A model generated the notes under the pieces. The model searched no databases. It saw only the letters and a program-made list of their open reading frames with translations, and was not told the DNA's origin. From Staphylococcus pettenkoferi (lineage in GTDB: Bacteria > Bacillota > Bacilli > Staphylococcales > Staphylococcaceae), in assembly GCF_002902685.1 (NCBI RefSeq), contig NZ_PPRN01000020.1:1-64000 (forward strand): 64,000 nucleotides of DNA, written 5' to 3'. The translations under genes were made by a program, and so were the position numbers. Each line of letters begins with the position of its first letter. The stretch's first letter is position 1. Shown piece after piece: positions 44,755-53,817 of this stretch.

Positions 44755-45690
44755 TTATAAATAACTAATAATGAGTTCAAAGTCACCTTCAAATACTGTA
44801 TCTAAATCGTGAGATGTAAGTATAAAGTTGGAACCTTTTTCAATAGCAAAGATATCTCCGTCTGTAATCACTTCACCTTTGCCCTCGATAACTGAAACTA
44901 AGACAAATTCACGCGGTTTCATGTAATTTAATGTCCCTGATATTTCCTATTTCACCATAGTAAAGAAGTCATTAGACACGAGTTGCGTCCGCTTGTGATT
45001 CTCTCGATACTCAACATCCGTCGTCGAAACATTCTCAATATCAGGCGTTTCTAACACTTCAAGTGCTTGCGTCTTGTTTAAACCTCGATGATTCTTCTCA
45101 TATTCCCGACCATAATCGTAAATACGGTAAGAAACGTCAGAAGACTGCATCGTCTCATATACGAGCACGCCAGCGCCAATTGAATGGACCATACCTGCTG
45201 GAACATAATAGAAATCGCCTGCTTGCACTTCAACTTTATTGAAGAGCCCGTCGTAATCTTGCTCCTGTAAACGCGTGAGATTATCTGAAGCTTCCTCATC
45301 TTTGAAACCATAGATAATCTCAGCGCCTGGTTCTGCTTCAACGATGTACCAACACTCTGACTTCCCGTATTGGCCATCTTCGTTCTCATACGCATAGGCA
45401 TCATCGGGATGAACATGTATCGATAAAGGCCCTTGTGCATCAATCAACTTCGTCATAAGCGGAAATTCATGACTCGGAAAGTCCCCAAACAATTCTCGAT
45501 GTGAATCCCACACCTCATCTAGCGTGCAACCTGAGAATCGGCCTGTTGTAATCTCACACTGTCCACTTTGATGTGCAGAGATTGTCCATGCCTCACCCAC
45601 TGTGTCACTAGGCAAATCGTAACCGAATGTCGTTAACTTCTTCCCACCCCAGACTTTGTCTTTCAACACTGGTTTTAAGAATAACGGCAT
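44755..45690 (-). pseudogene. manA: manA (mannose-6-phosphate isomerase) interrupted by an in-frame TAG
   Basis: A type I mannose-6-phosphate isomerase reads from 45690 through 247 codons, then meets TAG at 44947-44949. The same frame continues without shift for another 63 codons (beginning EISGTLNYMKPREF, ending ELIISYL) to TAA at 44755. The full frame is 311 residues, the usual length for the staphylococcal enzyme, and from memory homologues have Trp at the stop, so a single TGG to TAG change would explain it. The metal ligands (His92, His94, Glu112, His169) all lie before the stop, so the shortened 247-residue product keeps the active site but lacks the C-terminal beta domain. It could be inactive, partly active, a read-through case or a sequencing error. 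Confidence 0.85.
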
Positions 45691-45960
45691 TACTGCACCT
45701 CCGTCTTAGTATTCGCTACACTCTATCTCTCTATAGCTTTATATGTATATTCAATAAATTGTCGTCAATATATATTTGAAACCTTACTTTTATTAATATC
45801 TTAACGAACACTTACTCTGATTGTATCACAACATGCGGGCTACGCGGTAATTGAGTTAGGTATAGACACCGGTTCAAGCCCTAAACGTCACAATTTCTTA
45901 ATACTTTCACTACAGTTTGTTGCTTTTTGTAGTTAAAAGTAAATAATTGCACTAAATCAA
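45691..45960. other. Upstream region of manA, no gene seen
   Basis: AT-rich non-coding sequence that should hold the manA promoter (minus strand) and the upstream part of the candidate RNA promoter (plus strand). I see no conserved element I can name. Confidence 0.4.
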
Positions 45961-45963
45961 GTC

Positions 45964-45993
45964 TTGTTTTCGTTTTAAGATAGGCATTATAAT
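45964..45993 (+). promoter_or_regulatory. Candidate promoter of the 46000-46142 RNA
   Basis: TTGTTT, an 18-nt spacer and a perfect TATAAT. The predicted start at about 46000 falls right at the first hairpin of the candidate RNA. Confidence 0.55.
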
Positions 45994-45999
45994 TGAATT

Positions 46000-46142
46000 A
46001 GGAAGTCATTGAAGACTTCCGGTCATGATTTAAGCATATAAGGTAATAGATATGATAAAGCAATAAGTTGATTGAAGCGCAACTTATTGACTTGAAAATT
46101 TGCGAAAACCCCAGTCGTCGATCACGACTGGGGTTGTTTTAT
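46000..46142 (+). ncRNA. Candidate small RNA with three hairpins
   Basis: Between a TATAAT promoter and an intrinsic terminator lie three perfect hairpins: GGAAGTC/GACTTCC (46001-46020), CAATAAGTTG/CAACTTATTG (46061-46089) and the terminator AACCCCAGTCGT/ACGACTGGGGTT (46107-46135) followed by GTTTTAT. The first two loops share ATTGAAG. No open frame with a ribosome site fits. The neighbouring SDR gene on the other strand has its own terminator at 46181-46218, so the 46107 terminator is not needed for it. I do not recognise this RNA among named staphylococcal sRNAs. Confidence 0.6.
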
Positions 46143-46180
46143 ACGATATTTTATGACTTCATTTGATATTAAAAGTATTG

Positions 46181-46218
46181 AAAAGCGCGACAATCATCTT
46201 TATCGTTTACTGTCGCTT
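46181..46218 (-). terminator. Terminator after the SDR-like gene
   Basis: GAAGCGACA and TGTCGCGCTTTTC form a stem with one bulge, followed by TTTTC on the minus strand, about 25 nt past the stop codon. Confidence 0.6.
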
Positions 46219-46242
46219 CATTCATTTGCATGCCACTCCGCA

Positions 46243-46893
46243 TTAAATTTGTGCAATCGCTTGCTTAATATCTGTGGAACCTTGAACAATTTGGAATTCT
46301 TGATTATCTTCCCCGTCTTCATGTGCAACTTCTTTTAATACGGTAGCAACATCCTCACGTGGAATCGCACCGTTACCTTCAAAGAAAGCACCTACATCAA
46401 TTTTACCACTACCAGATTGATCTAAAAGTAGACCAGGATGCACGATAGTGTAAGTTATACCGGATTGTTTAAGATATTCATCCGCATAGTGTTTCGCAAT
46501 CGTATAAGGTTTCAAATCCCCACTTGCGTCAAACGCTTCACGACGAGAGTCATACGTTGAAACCATGATAAAGCGTTGTACACCGGCAATCTTGCTCGCT
46601 TCTATCGTCTTCACTGCGCCATCTAGATCGACGATGATGGTCTTATCCGCGCCAGTGTTACCACCTGAACCTACAGAGAAGATTACTTTATCGAATCCTT
46701 TCACTTTCTCTTTTAGCGTATCAATATCATCTTTCTCAACATCAATGAGTTGCGCCTTAATACCGCGTTCCTCTAACTGTTTCTGTTGCTCTTCAGAACG
46801 AACACCTGCAGTGAAATCTTCACCATCTTGAGTTAATTGATCTACAAGCTTGCTACCTACGCCTCCATTAGCGCCAATCACTAAAATACTCAT
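46243..46893 (-). CDS. NAD(P)-binding NmrA/SDR-like protein
   Basis: The 216-residue protein has the Rossmann dinucleotide motif VIGANGGVGSKLV at 4-16 and follows the atypical short-chain dehydrogenase pattern (FIMVSTYDSR, YTIAKHYADEYLKQSG, TIVHPGLL). Such proteins act as NAD(P)-dependent reductases or epimerases, or as redox sensors; the substrate is unclear. ATAGGAGG precedes the start. It is divergent from czrA, 147 bp away. Confidence 0.85.
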   Translation of the reverse strand: MSILVIGANGGVGSKLVDQLTQDGEDFTAGVRSEEQQKQLEERGIKAQLIDVEKDDIDTLKEKVKGFDKVIFSVGSGGNTGADKTIIVDLDGAVKTIEASKIAGVQRFIMVSTYDSRREAFDASGDLKPYTIAKHYADEYLKQSGITYTIVHPGLLLDQSGSGKIDVGAFFEGNGAIPREDVATVLKEVAHEDGEDNQEFQIVQGSTDIKQAIAQI

Positions 46894-46971
46894 CTGTTCG
46901 GCCTCCTATCTTGTTCTTTAAGTATTTGAGTATAGCTTACCGTAACAAGTCGCTTAACTCTTGTCCAAAGT

Positions 46972-47025
46972 TTGACTCAGTACGAAGAATATTTTAATAT
47001 ATGAATATATGTTCATATATTAAAA
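46972..47025 (+). promoter_or_regulatory. czrA promoter and operator
   Basis: TTGACT (46972-46977), a 17-nt spacer and TAATAT (46995-47000) form the promoter. A perfect 14-bp inverted repeat, TTTTAATATATGAA-N6-TTCATATATTAAAA (46992-47025), covers the -10 and start region and contains TGAA-N6-TTCA, the ArsR/SmtB-family operator core. CzrA binding here should block polymerase until zinc releases it. Confidence 0.85.
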
Positions 47026-47040
47026 TAGGAGCTTATACAT

Positions 47041-47346
47041 ATGGAGAATCAAACGCAAGATATCGAACGTCATACACTTGAACGCGTGACGGAAATATTT
47101 AAAGCACTCAGCGATGGCACACGTGTAAGAATCTTACATTTATTAATTCAACATCCCTGCAGTGTCGGTCATATTTCACACACGCTAAATCTAAGTCAAT
47201 CCAACGTCTCTCATCAACTTCGCTTATTAAAACAAGCACATCTGGTTCATGCACAGAGACAAGGTCAATCTAAGATTTATCAACTCGACGACCAACACGT
47301 GACACAACTGTTAGAACAAGCACTCAATCATGCGACACATCATTAG
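47041..47346 (+). CDS. czrA: Zinc-responsive ArsR-family repressor CzrA
   Basis: The 101-residue winged-helix repressor has KALSDGTRVRILHLL, the recognition helix LSQSNVSHQLRLLKQAHLV and the C-terminal alpha-5 metal site with Asp/His residues (DDQHVTQLLEQALNHATHH). That is the Zn/Co site of CzrA, which releases DNA when zinc binds. It forms an operon with czrB, 11 bp downstream. Confidence 0.94.
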   Translation: MENQTQDIERHTLERVTEIFKALSDGTRVRILHLLIQHPCSVGHISHTLNLSQSNVSHQLRLLKQAHLVHAQRQGQSKIYQLDDQHVTQLLEQALNHATHH

Positions 47347-47357
47347 GAGGCTCAATT

Positions 47358-48326
47358 ATGTCTGAACACACACACGACCATTCACATGCACACAGTCATG
47401 TTCATACGAACAACAAGAAAGTGCTGCTCATTAGTTTTATTCTTATTTTTACCTTTATGATTGTAGAAATTATTGGTGGTATTATTGCCAATAGTTTGGC
47501 ATTACTATCAGACGGTGTACATATGCTGAGCGATGCGATTTCGTTAGGCGTGGCGCTCATTGCTTTTATCTATGCGGAAAAGCACCCGACCGTTAATAAA
47601 ACGTTCGGTTATAAACGCTTTGAAATTCTTGCTGCACTCTTTAACGGCGCGTTGCTCTTCGTCATTAGTATCTTTATCATTATCGAAGCGATTCAACGCT
47701 TTATGCAGCCAGCCGAAGTACAGTCGACGCAAATGTTTATCATCAGCACAATTGGTTTAATCATCAACGTTATCATCGCTGGGATGATGTTTGCCGGAAG
47801 CGATACAGAGCATAACTTGAATATGCGTGGTGCTTTCTTACACGTTATCGGTGACCTACTCGGCTCAATCGGCGCGCTTATCGCAGCTGTGCTAATTTGG
47901 TTATTTGGCTGGAATTTAGCCGATCCTATCGTCAGTATCCTCATGTCGTTAATTATCTTGAAAGGTGCATGGGGCGTGCTCAAATCTTCCCTCAATATCT
48001 TAATGGAGGGTACACCTGAGAATGTTGATTTAAATACGATTATTGAAGCGATTACGGAAGAACCTGAAATTGATAATGTGCACGATTGTCATATTTGGAC
48101 TATTTCTAACGCTATGAATGCGTTGAGTTGCCATGCTGTAGTCTCACCTACACTGACGATGGTTGAAACGGAAGCAGTATTGAAACGTGTAGAACATAAA
48201 TTGAACCATTTAAATATTCAGCACGTGACGATTCAATTGGAGACAGCCAATCACGATCACGAAGATGCAGTATTCTGCTCTACACTCCATCATGATGAAC
48301 ACCAACATCTACATTCACATGCTTAA
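47358..48326 (+). CDS. czrB: Zinc/cobalt cation diffusion facilitator CzrB
   Basis: CzrB exports Zn(II) and Co(II) in exchange for protons. The 322-residue protein starts with a His-rich stretch (HTHDHSHAHSHVHT), has six membrane segments with metal motifs LSDGVHMLSDAIS and HVIGDLLGS, and a cytoplasmic C-terminal domain (about 215-322) ending in another His-rich tail. GGAGG lies 8 nt before the start. Confidence 0.94.
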   Translation: MSEHTHDHSHAHSHVHTNNKKVLLISFILIFTFMIVEIIGGIIANSLALLSDGVHMLSDAISLGVALIAFIYAEKHPTVNKTFGYKRFEILAALFNGALLFVISIFIIIEAIQRFMQPAEVQSTQMFIISTIGLIINVIIAGMMFAGSDTEHNLNMRGAFLHVIGDLLGSIGALIAAVLIWLFGWNLADPIVSILMSLIILKGAWGVLKSSLNILMEGTPENVDLNTIIEAITEEPEIDNVHDCHIWTISNAMNALSCHAVVSPTLTMVETEAVLKRVEHKLNHLNIQHVTIQLETANHDHEDAVFCSTLHHDEHQHLHSHA

Positions 48327-48330
48327 ATTG

Positions 48331-48416
48331 AAACTGTGAGTAAACAACAATATGGACGAGTTTCAAATTATTTTGCAGATCTCGACTATATTGTGAGTTT
48401 ACTCACGGTTTATTTT
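48331..48416 (+). terminator. Terminator region after czrB
   Basis: A local hairpin GTGAGT-TT-ACTCAC (48393-48406) is followed by GGTTTATTTTTG. The same 3' arm can also pair with AAACTGTGAGTAAAC at 48331-48345, so two alternative folds exist. Confidence 0.6.
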
Positions 48417-48530
48417 TGTGTTAAAACTATGTAAAGTCGACGATTGAGAGGCTTAATCGTTGTCTATTTATTTTGAAAAAGATATAGTATTTGATATTGT
48501 GTGTATATCAGTGAAAAGGAGTGCAAAAAA

Positions 48531-49469
48531 TTGTTTAGTTTTCATACATCGGCTTTTAAAAATATCAAGCCACAAAACTGGAAAGTCATAGGCTTTACAT
48601 TCATTAGTGCGATTATGCTAGCCATTATGACTTTCGCTAGCTATCTGCTTTTAGGTTTATCAACGCAAGGTTTAGAGCAACAACAAATGCAAGCTCAATT
48701 GGGCGGTGGCAGTGGTATTACCGCTTCAGCATGGTTACCAGTGATTGCTGCGATTGTTCTCGTCGCCCTACTTTGGATACTCTTAGCCTACCCAGTATTC
48801 TCAAGTTTAATCTACATGATAAGCAAAGCGACACGAGGCGAGACAGTTAATATCCGCGATATCTTCTCAACATTCTTTAAGGGGAGATATGCGAAAGCGT
48901 TATTGATGGGTCTCATATCATTTATCATGTTTATCATCTATCTAATAATCAATGGATTAATTATTTATCTATATTCTGAATTACTTAATTTAATCCTTAA
49001 ACAATTCGCTAATTCATTACAAAACTCAAGTAACCAGATGACAATCTTTACGACTATCCAAATTATTAATGGCATACTCACTTCATTAATCATAGCCATT
49101 CTCACAATTATCCTAGCTATGATTGTAATTAATATGACAACTTCATTTGTGAATGATATTAACCGTAGTGTAGGTACAAATGTTAAAAATGGCTTTAAAG
49201 GAATTAAGAACGGCCATAAAACATGGTTCAAGTTCTTCATTGGAACACTGTTAATATGGTTGATTAGTATCTTAATAAATCACGTTTTAATGCCTATCAT
49301 TGCAATTAATACCCAACAGATGTCACAAAATGTAGTCGTTATGATTATGCAGACGATGAGAATCATCTCAATGATCGTCAAAGTAATTCTCTTCTATATC
49401 CTTACTGTAGGAATGGTTCATTACTTTAACCGTAACGGCAAGAAACCAGAGAAATCAACAAAAGCATAA
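48531..49469 (+). CDS. DUF975-like integral membrane protein
   Basis: The 312-residue protein has about six hydrophobic segments and resembles DUF975 membrane proteins, with the conserved layout SLIYMISKATRGETVNIRDI followed by YAKALLMGLISFI. The function is unknown. The start is TTG at 48531, 9 nt from AAAAGGAG; an in-frame GTG ten codons earlier has no ribosome site. It ends in a terminator convergent with the HAD gene. Confidence 0.7.
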   Translation: MFSFHTSAFKNIKPQNWKVIGFTFISAIMLAIMTFASYLLLGLSTQGLEQQQMQAQLGGGSGITASAWLPVIAAIVLVALLWILLAYPVFSSLIYMISKATRGETVNIRDIFSTFFKGRYAKALLMGLISFIMFIIYLIINGLIIYLYSELLNLILKQFANSLQNSSNQMTIFTTIQIINGILTSLIIAILTIILAMIVINMTTSFVNDINRSVGTNVKNGFKGIKNGHKTWFKFFIGTLLIWLISILINHVLMPIIAINTQQMSQNVVVMIMQTMRIISMIVKVILFYILTVGMVHYFNRNGKKPEKSTKA

Positions 49470-49479
49470 GTATAATGAA

Positions 49480-49526
49480 TAAGCCAGTCAGTGGGCATCT
49501 GCCTCCACCGACTGGCTTTTTTTCTA
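49480..49526 (+). terminator. Terminator after the DUF975-like gene
   Basis: AAGCCAGTCAGTGG pairs with CCACCGACTGGCTT (one mismatch) followed by TTTTTTTC. Confidence 0.9.
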
Positions 49527-49556
49527 CTAATAACTCTATATTTTATCCTCTCTCAA

Positions 49557-50408
49557 CTACAATAAGTGTTCCTTAAGGTAGTGTGCTGCGCCATCTTCTT
49601 CGTTCGTCAACGAAGTCACGTCTTTCGCTAATGCTTGCACTTCAGGACGTGCATTTTTCATCGCAACCGTGTAATGACCGAACTCAAACATCGCACGGTC
49701 GTTATCGCTGTCTCCGATAACTAAAGTACTTTCACGTGGAATATCAAAGTGTTCAATCATCTCTTTAATCGCTGTTCCCTTATTCACACCATACGCCATC
49801 GTTTCCGCATTAAAGCGTGAAGAGTTTGAAACTGAAATATTCAATTGTTCTTGATCTTCAATCAGTTGGTCACGGAAAGCTTGAATTTGTGATTGTTCTT
49901 TTGAGAATAAATAAATCTTCGCGTACGGTTCATCCGGTAAGGCTTCTACCCATTCGACCTTATCCTTTAAAGCATCTTTACGCGAATGCCATTCACTCAC
50001 GCTCACTCCGCCTACAGGTTCCTCTTCAGCAACCATCGCTTCGATCCATTCTTTATCTTCTGTTAAAATGCGTCTTTGTCCATCATATGGAAAGACTTCA
50101 TAATAAATGTGGTTGTTCTGAGCTAACTTCACTATGTCTTGTACTTGAGTTAAAGTCATGCCATGTTGGAATATCGTCTCGTCTTGAACCTTACCTTGTG
50201 TACCGTTTGAACTAATGATGCCATCGACACTGAAATCCTCTGATACAAAATAATGAATCTCATCATGAGAACGACCTGTAGCAAGAAAGACTTTATAACC
50301 TTGCGCTCTCAATTCGCGAATAATTTGAGTGGTATCATCACTCACTCGGTTATCACTATGTAAAATCGTTCCATCCATATCAAGGAAGATTGCTTGTACA
50401 TTATCCAT
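49557..50408 (-). CDS. Cof-type HAD-IIB phosphatase
   Basis: The 283-residue protein is a cytoplasmic HAD phosphatase with the nucleophile motif LDMDGTIL near 10-17, TGRSHDE as motif II, and VIGDSDNDRAMFEFG as motif IV, with a C2B-type cap between. It probably removes phosphate from a sugar or nucleotide; the substrate is not evident. The ribosome site GGAGG can pair with an upstream CCAACG arm. Confidence 0.9.
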   Translation of the reverse strand: MDNVQAIFLDMDGTILHSDNRVSDDTTQIIRELRAQGYKVFLATGRSHDEIHYFVSEDFSVDGIISSNGTQGKVQDETIFQHGMTLTQVQDIVKLAQNNHIYYEVFPYDGQRRILTEDKEWIEAMVAEEEPVGGVSVSEWHSRKDALKDKVEWVEALPDEPYAKIYLFSKEQSQIQAFRDQLIEDQEQLNISVSNSSRFNAETMAYGVNKGTAIKEMIEHFDIPRESTLVIGDSDNDRAMFEFGHYTVAMKNARPEVQALAKDVTSLTNEEDGAAHYLKEHLL

Positions 50409-50418
50409 TATGCTTGAC

Positions 50419-50461
50419 CTCCAACGTCTCTTATTAACGTTATTATCTCACTTCGTTGGAG
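50419..50461 (-). promoter_or_regulatory. Inverted repeat covering the HAD gene ribosome site
   Basis: CTCCAACG (50419-50426) and CGTTGGAG (50454-50461) are perfect complements, and on the minus strand the second-read arm contains the GGAGG of the HAD ribosome site. It could limit translation or simply be an inter-gene stem-loop. Confidence 0.35.
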
Positions 50462-50475
50462 CGGACTCAATCACT

Positions 50476-51258
50476 TCAGCTTTTGAGAAATAGCGCGTAA
50501 CGTCCATGTAGACGCGTTAACTCTACAGGGCGGTCGAAAAATGCCGAAAGTGTGTCGCTGTTGAGTACTGATTCAATTGCACCCTGTTTGTAGCATTCTC
50601 CATCTTTTAATAGGAACCCTTTTCCCACCTCAGAAGTCAATTCCTCAACGAAATGCGTGACATAGATGACTGCTAAATCAGGATAATGATGGTAAAGATT
50701 GTCGAGCGCAGTTAATACTGCTTCCCGTGCTAGAAAGTCCAATCCAGAAACCGGTTCATCTAACACGAGTAGATCAGGCTCTCCCATTAAAGCACGTGCA
50801 ATGAGTACGCGTTGTCTTTCGCCAGTAGATAATAAACCATAATACTGCTCTTTAAAGTCTTCCATCCCTACTTGCTGGAGTAAGTTCAATGCATTCTCAC
50901 GTACTTCCTCTGATGGCTCGGTATATAAGCCAATAGATTTATATGCCCCACTCATGACGATATCTTTAACAAGTTCCCCTTCTTGAAAACGTTCCATCAA
51001 ACTATTAGATACAAAGCCGATATGATTACGCACATTGTCAGCGGAATAACCGACTTTACCTGGTTGCATGCCAAATAAGGTCATTTCTCCCCTCGTGGGT
51101 GATTCGTAGGCATTAATGATATTTAATAATGTGGTTTTACCTGCTCCGTTGAGTCCATAGAGTACCCAGCGGTCGCCCTCATTGATCGTCCAGTCAATAT
51201 CATTGAGTATCGTCTTTCCTTTCTTAATACGTCCAATTTTTTCAAGATTGATAAGCAT
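50476..51258 (-). CDS. ABC transporter ATP-binding protein
   Basis: The 260-residue ATPase has Walker A GLNGAGKT at 35-42, the signature LSTGERQRV (LSTGE rather than LSGGQ) and Walker B LLVLDEPVSGLD. It resembles the YlmA-type soluble ABC proteins with no membrane partner, and none is encoded nearby. The start at 51258 follows AAGGAGGGG; an in-frame ATG seven codons upstream lies before that site. Confidence 0.88.
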   Translation of the reverse strand: MLINLEKIGRIKKGKTILNDIDWTINEGDRWVLYGLNGAGKTTLLNIINAYESPTRGEMTLFGMQPGKVGYSADNVRNHIGFVSNSLMERFQEGELVKDIVMSGAYKSIGLYTEPSEEVRENALNLLQQVGMEDFKEQYYGLLSTGERQRVLIARALMGEPDLLVLDEPVSGLDFLAREAVLTALDNLYHHYPDLAVIYVTHFVEELTSEVGKGFLLKDGECYKQGAIESVLNSDTLSAFFDRPVELTRLHGRYALFLKS

Positions 51259-51333
51259 GTCCTTCCCCTCCTTGTACACGATTAGCTTTATTGTACGATA
51301 ATTCAGATATTTTTAAAACCTCAATTTACATAT

Positions 51334-51376
51334 AAATAAAGAGAGCAAATGCCCGAAAGCATCTACTCTCTTCTAG
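51334..51376 (-). terminator. Terminator after glmS
   Basis: AGAGAG and CTCTCT with inner GATGC/GCATT arms form a stem followed by TTATTTAT on the minus strand. Confidence 0.7.
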
Positions 51377-51391
51377 TAAAGCATACTACTT

Positions 51392-53197
51392 TTATTCTAC
51401 TGTTACAGATTTCGCTAAGTTACGTGGTTTGTCCACGTCTAAGTCACGGTGTAGTGCTGCATAATAAGCAATCAATTGTGTTGCTACTACAGATACGAGT
51501 GGTGTCAATAATTCGTGAACTTGTGGAATCACGTAAGTGTCGCCTTCTTTTTCAAGACCTTCCATAGAAATCACGCAAGTGTTCGCACCACGTGCTGCAA
51601 CTTCTTTCACATTACCGCGAATTGAGTTATTCACGTTCTCTTGTGTCGCAAGTGCTACTACTGGCGTACCCTCTTCGATTAACGCGATTGTACCGTGTTT
51701 CAATTCACCACCAGCAAAACCTTCAGCTTGGATGTAAGAGATTTCTTTCAGTTTCAACGCACCTTCAAGGCTGACATTGTAATCAATTGTACGTCCGATG
51801 AAGAAGGCATTACGAGTATCATCCATAAATTCTTTCGTAATATCTTCTAACTTCTCAGCATCGTCTACAATTGCCTCAATTGCTGTTGTCACTTTCGCTA
51901 ACTCTCTCAATAAATCAACTTCCGCTTCGTGACCGTGTTCTAACGCTACGATTTGAGACAAGATTGAAAGCACTGCAATTTGTGCTGTGTAGGCTTTCGT
52001 AGACGCCACAGCAATTTCTGGACCTGCATGTAACAATAAAGTGTGGTCCGCTTCACGTGACAATGTAGAACCTGGAACGTTCGTAATTGTGAGTGATTTA
52101 TGACCTAATTTCTTCGTTTCTACGAGTACAGCACGACTGTCTGCAGTTTCGCCTGATTGAGAAATGTAGATAAATAATGGATTTTCAGATAGTAATGGCA
52201 TGTTGTAAACGAACTCTGAAGCAACGTGTACTTCTGTCGGAACGCCTGCCCATTTTTCAATAAACTCTTTACCTACTAAACCAGCATGGTAGCTCGTACC
52301 TGCTGCAATAATGTAAATACGGTCTGCTGCCGCAACGTCATCCACGATATCTTTGTCCATCTTCAAGTTACCTTCGCAATCTTGATATTCTTGGATAATA
52401 CGACGCATAACGGCTGGTTGTTCGTGAATTTCTTTAAGCATGTAGTGATCGTAAACGCCTTTCTCAGCGTCTGCCGCATCAATTTCAGCAGTGTATGTTT
52501 CACGATCTTGAACATTGCCGTCTTGATCTTTAATAACTACGCTCTCACGTTTCACGATAACAATTTCATGGTCGTGAATTTCTTTATATTGATTTGTTAC
52601 CGGTAACATTGCTAACGCGTCTGAAGCAATGACATTAAAGTCGTCACCGACACCGATAAGTAATGGTGATTTATTCTTCGCAACGTAAATTGTATCATTA
52701 TCTTGATCGTCTAACAGACCAAGTGCGTATGAACCTTCGAGCATTGAAACTACTTTCGTAAATGCTGTTTCTGTATCTAAACCTTCGTTAGCGAAGTGTT
52801 CAATAAGTTGTACAACAATTTCTGTATCTGTTTCTGATAAGAAATTAACATCACTTAAATATTCTGCTCGTAACTCTTCATAGTTCTCGATTACACCGTT
52901 ATGTACAAGTGTGTAACGTTTAGAAGCAGATTGATGAGGATGTGAATTTTCATGGTTAGGAACACCATGCGTTGCCCAACGTGTATGACCGATACCTAGT
53001 GTACCGTCAAAGTCATTGTCATCTGCTACTTTTCTTAAATCAGCAATACGACCTTTTTCTTTAAATACTTCTGTACCTTCGTCGTTGGTTAAAGCGATAC
53101 CTGCTGAGTCATAACCTCTGTATTCTAATTTCTCTAAACCTTTAAGTAATAGTTCTTTGGCATTATCATGCCCAATATATCCGACAATTCCGCACAT
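51392..53197 (-). CDS. glmS: Glutamine-fructose-6-phosphate aminotransferase
   Basis: GlmS makes glucosamine-6-phosphate, the entry to amino-sugar and wall synthesis. The 601-residue protein has the N-terminal glutaminase domain with nucleophile Cys2 (MCGIVGYIG) and two SIS sugar-isomerase domains, ending with the conserved [11 protein letters not shown]. The start at 53197 follows GGAGG; the frame extends 5 codons further but Cys2 fixes the start. A self-cleaving glmS ribozyme lies in the leader. Confidence 0.98.
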   Translation of the reverse strand: MCGIVGYIGHDNAKELLLKGLEKLEYRGYDSAGIALTNDEGTEVFKEKGRIADLRKVADDNDFDGTLGIGHTRWATHGVPNHENSHPHQSASKRYTLVHNGVIENYEELRAEYLSDVNFLSETDTEIVVQLIEHFANEGLDTETAFTKVVSMLEGSYALGLLDDQDNDTIYVAKNKSPLLIGVGDDFNVIASDALAMLPVTNQYKEIHDHEIVIVKRESVVIKDQDGNVQDRETYTAEIDAADAEKGVYDHYMLKEIHEQPAVMRRIIQEYQDCEGNLKMDKDIVDDVAAADRIYIIAAGTSYHAGLVGKEFIEKWAGVPTEVHVASEFVYNMPLLSENPLFIYISQSGETADSRAVLVETKKLGHKSLTITNVPGSTLSREADHTLLLHAGPEIAVASTKAYTAQIAVLSILSQIVALEHGHEAEVDLLRELAKVTTAIEAIVDDAEKLEDITKEFMDDTRNAFFIGRTIDYNVSLEGALKLKEISYIQAEGFAGGELKHGTIALIEEGTPVVALATQENVNNSIRGNVKEVAARGANTCVISMEGLEKEGDTYVIPQVHELLTPLVSVVATQLIAYYAALHRDLDVDKPRNLAKSVTVE

Positions 53198-53361
53198 AAA
53201 TATTTCCTCCAATAATCACACGAAGCAAAGCATGGGAGCGTAGACTAGAATTGCGCATAGTAAAAGAAGACATCGATGGTTCTATCCATGCCTGTAATCA
53301 CACACTTTTTCAACGCATCCTAGCAACTGCTCTCTTACAATTCGTGTGTTGCTATAGTCTT

Positions 53362-53565
53362 GTAGGCTTGCTTAATAACTTTGTGCACTAAGTTACCCTA
53401 GTGTTTTCATCATTAAGCTTACGAATGAGCCTAACCATCCGGGATAGCATCCGCCGAAATCTCGATAACTATCCACCTCGTCTACAAATACAGACGACCT
53501 ATCTATTAAGATTTCTGATATTAAACCTTAAATGATGGATAAGACACTGCATTTGTACTGGCGCT
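53362..53565 (-). ncRNA. glmS ribozyme-riboswitch
   Basis: On the minus strand the cleavage site A|GCGCC is at 53565/53564. The conserved core follows: GACGAGGTGG, TTATCGAGATTTCGGCGG, ATGC and ATCCCGG, with an extended P1 formed by ACAAATGCAG and CTGTATTTGT. The P4/P4.1 arms (GCTTAATG... and ...TATTAAGC) end at about 53362. Glucosamine-6-phosphate makes such RNAs cut themselves, exposing glmS mRNA to decay. Confidence 0.93.
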
Positions 53566-53610
53566 TTAATTGAATTATGTTGTCTGTCCTCCTTTCTATC
53601 AACATACATA

Positions 53611-53640
53611 ATTCTACAATGTAATGGTATTGTAATGCAA
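53611..53640 (-). promoter_or_regulatory. Candidate glmS promoter
   Basis: TTGCAT, an 18-nt spacer and TAGAAT on the minus strand, placing transcription start about 40 nt before the ribozyme cleavage site. Confidence 0.5.
53620..53636 (+). promoter_or_regulatory. WalR-type box overlapping the glmS promoter
   Basis: TGTAAT-GGTAT-TGTAAT matches TGTWAH-N5-TGTWAH exactly. It overlaps the -35 and spacer of the predicted glmS promoter, in reverse orientation to it. Confidence 0.5.
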
Positions 53641-53712
53641 ACATTACCACATTGGAACCGCCCCTTGTTTATCCCTTTTCTACTATAATTAAACATCGTT
53701 TACAAAGTGATG

Positions 53713-53769
53713 TTTGTCACACTTTGACTGACAAAGATGTCATTAGTTGTTATTGTGCGAACGCTTACA
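53713..53769 (+). promoter_or_regulatory. mtlA promoter region with inverted repeat and CRE-like site
   Basis: An inverted repeat TTTGTCA/TGACAAA (53713-53735) overlaps a TTGACT -35 candidate (53724-53729), with TGTTAT 18 nt on as a possible -10. TGCGAACGCTTACA (53756-53769) matches the CcpA box at 12 of 14 positions. This layout suits MtlR activation plus carbon catabolite repression of mannitol uptake. Confidence 0.5.
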
Positions 53770-53817
53770 CACCTCATACAATAGACTTATAAACTTATTA
53801 TAAAAGAGGTGTCCTCA

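Noticed and set aside
53499-53696. Minus-strand frame of 65 codons upstream of glmS
   Set aside because: It runs through the glmS ribozyme core and its upstream leader, so the conserved sequence is RNA, not protein.
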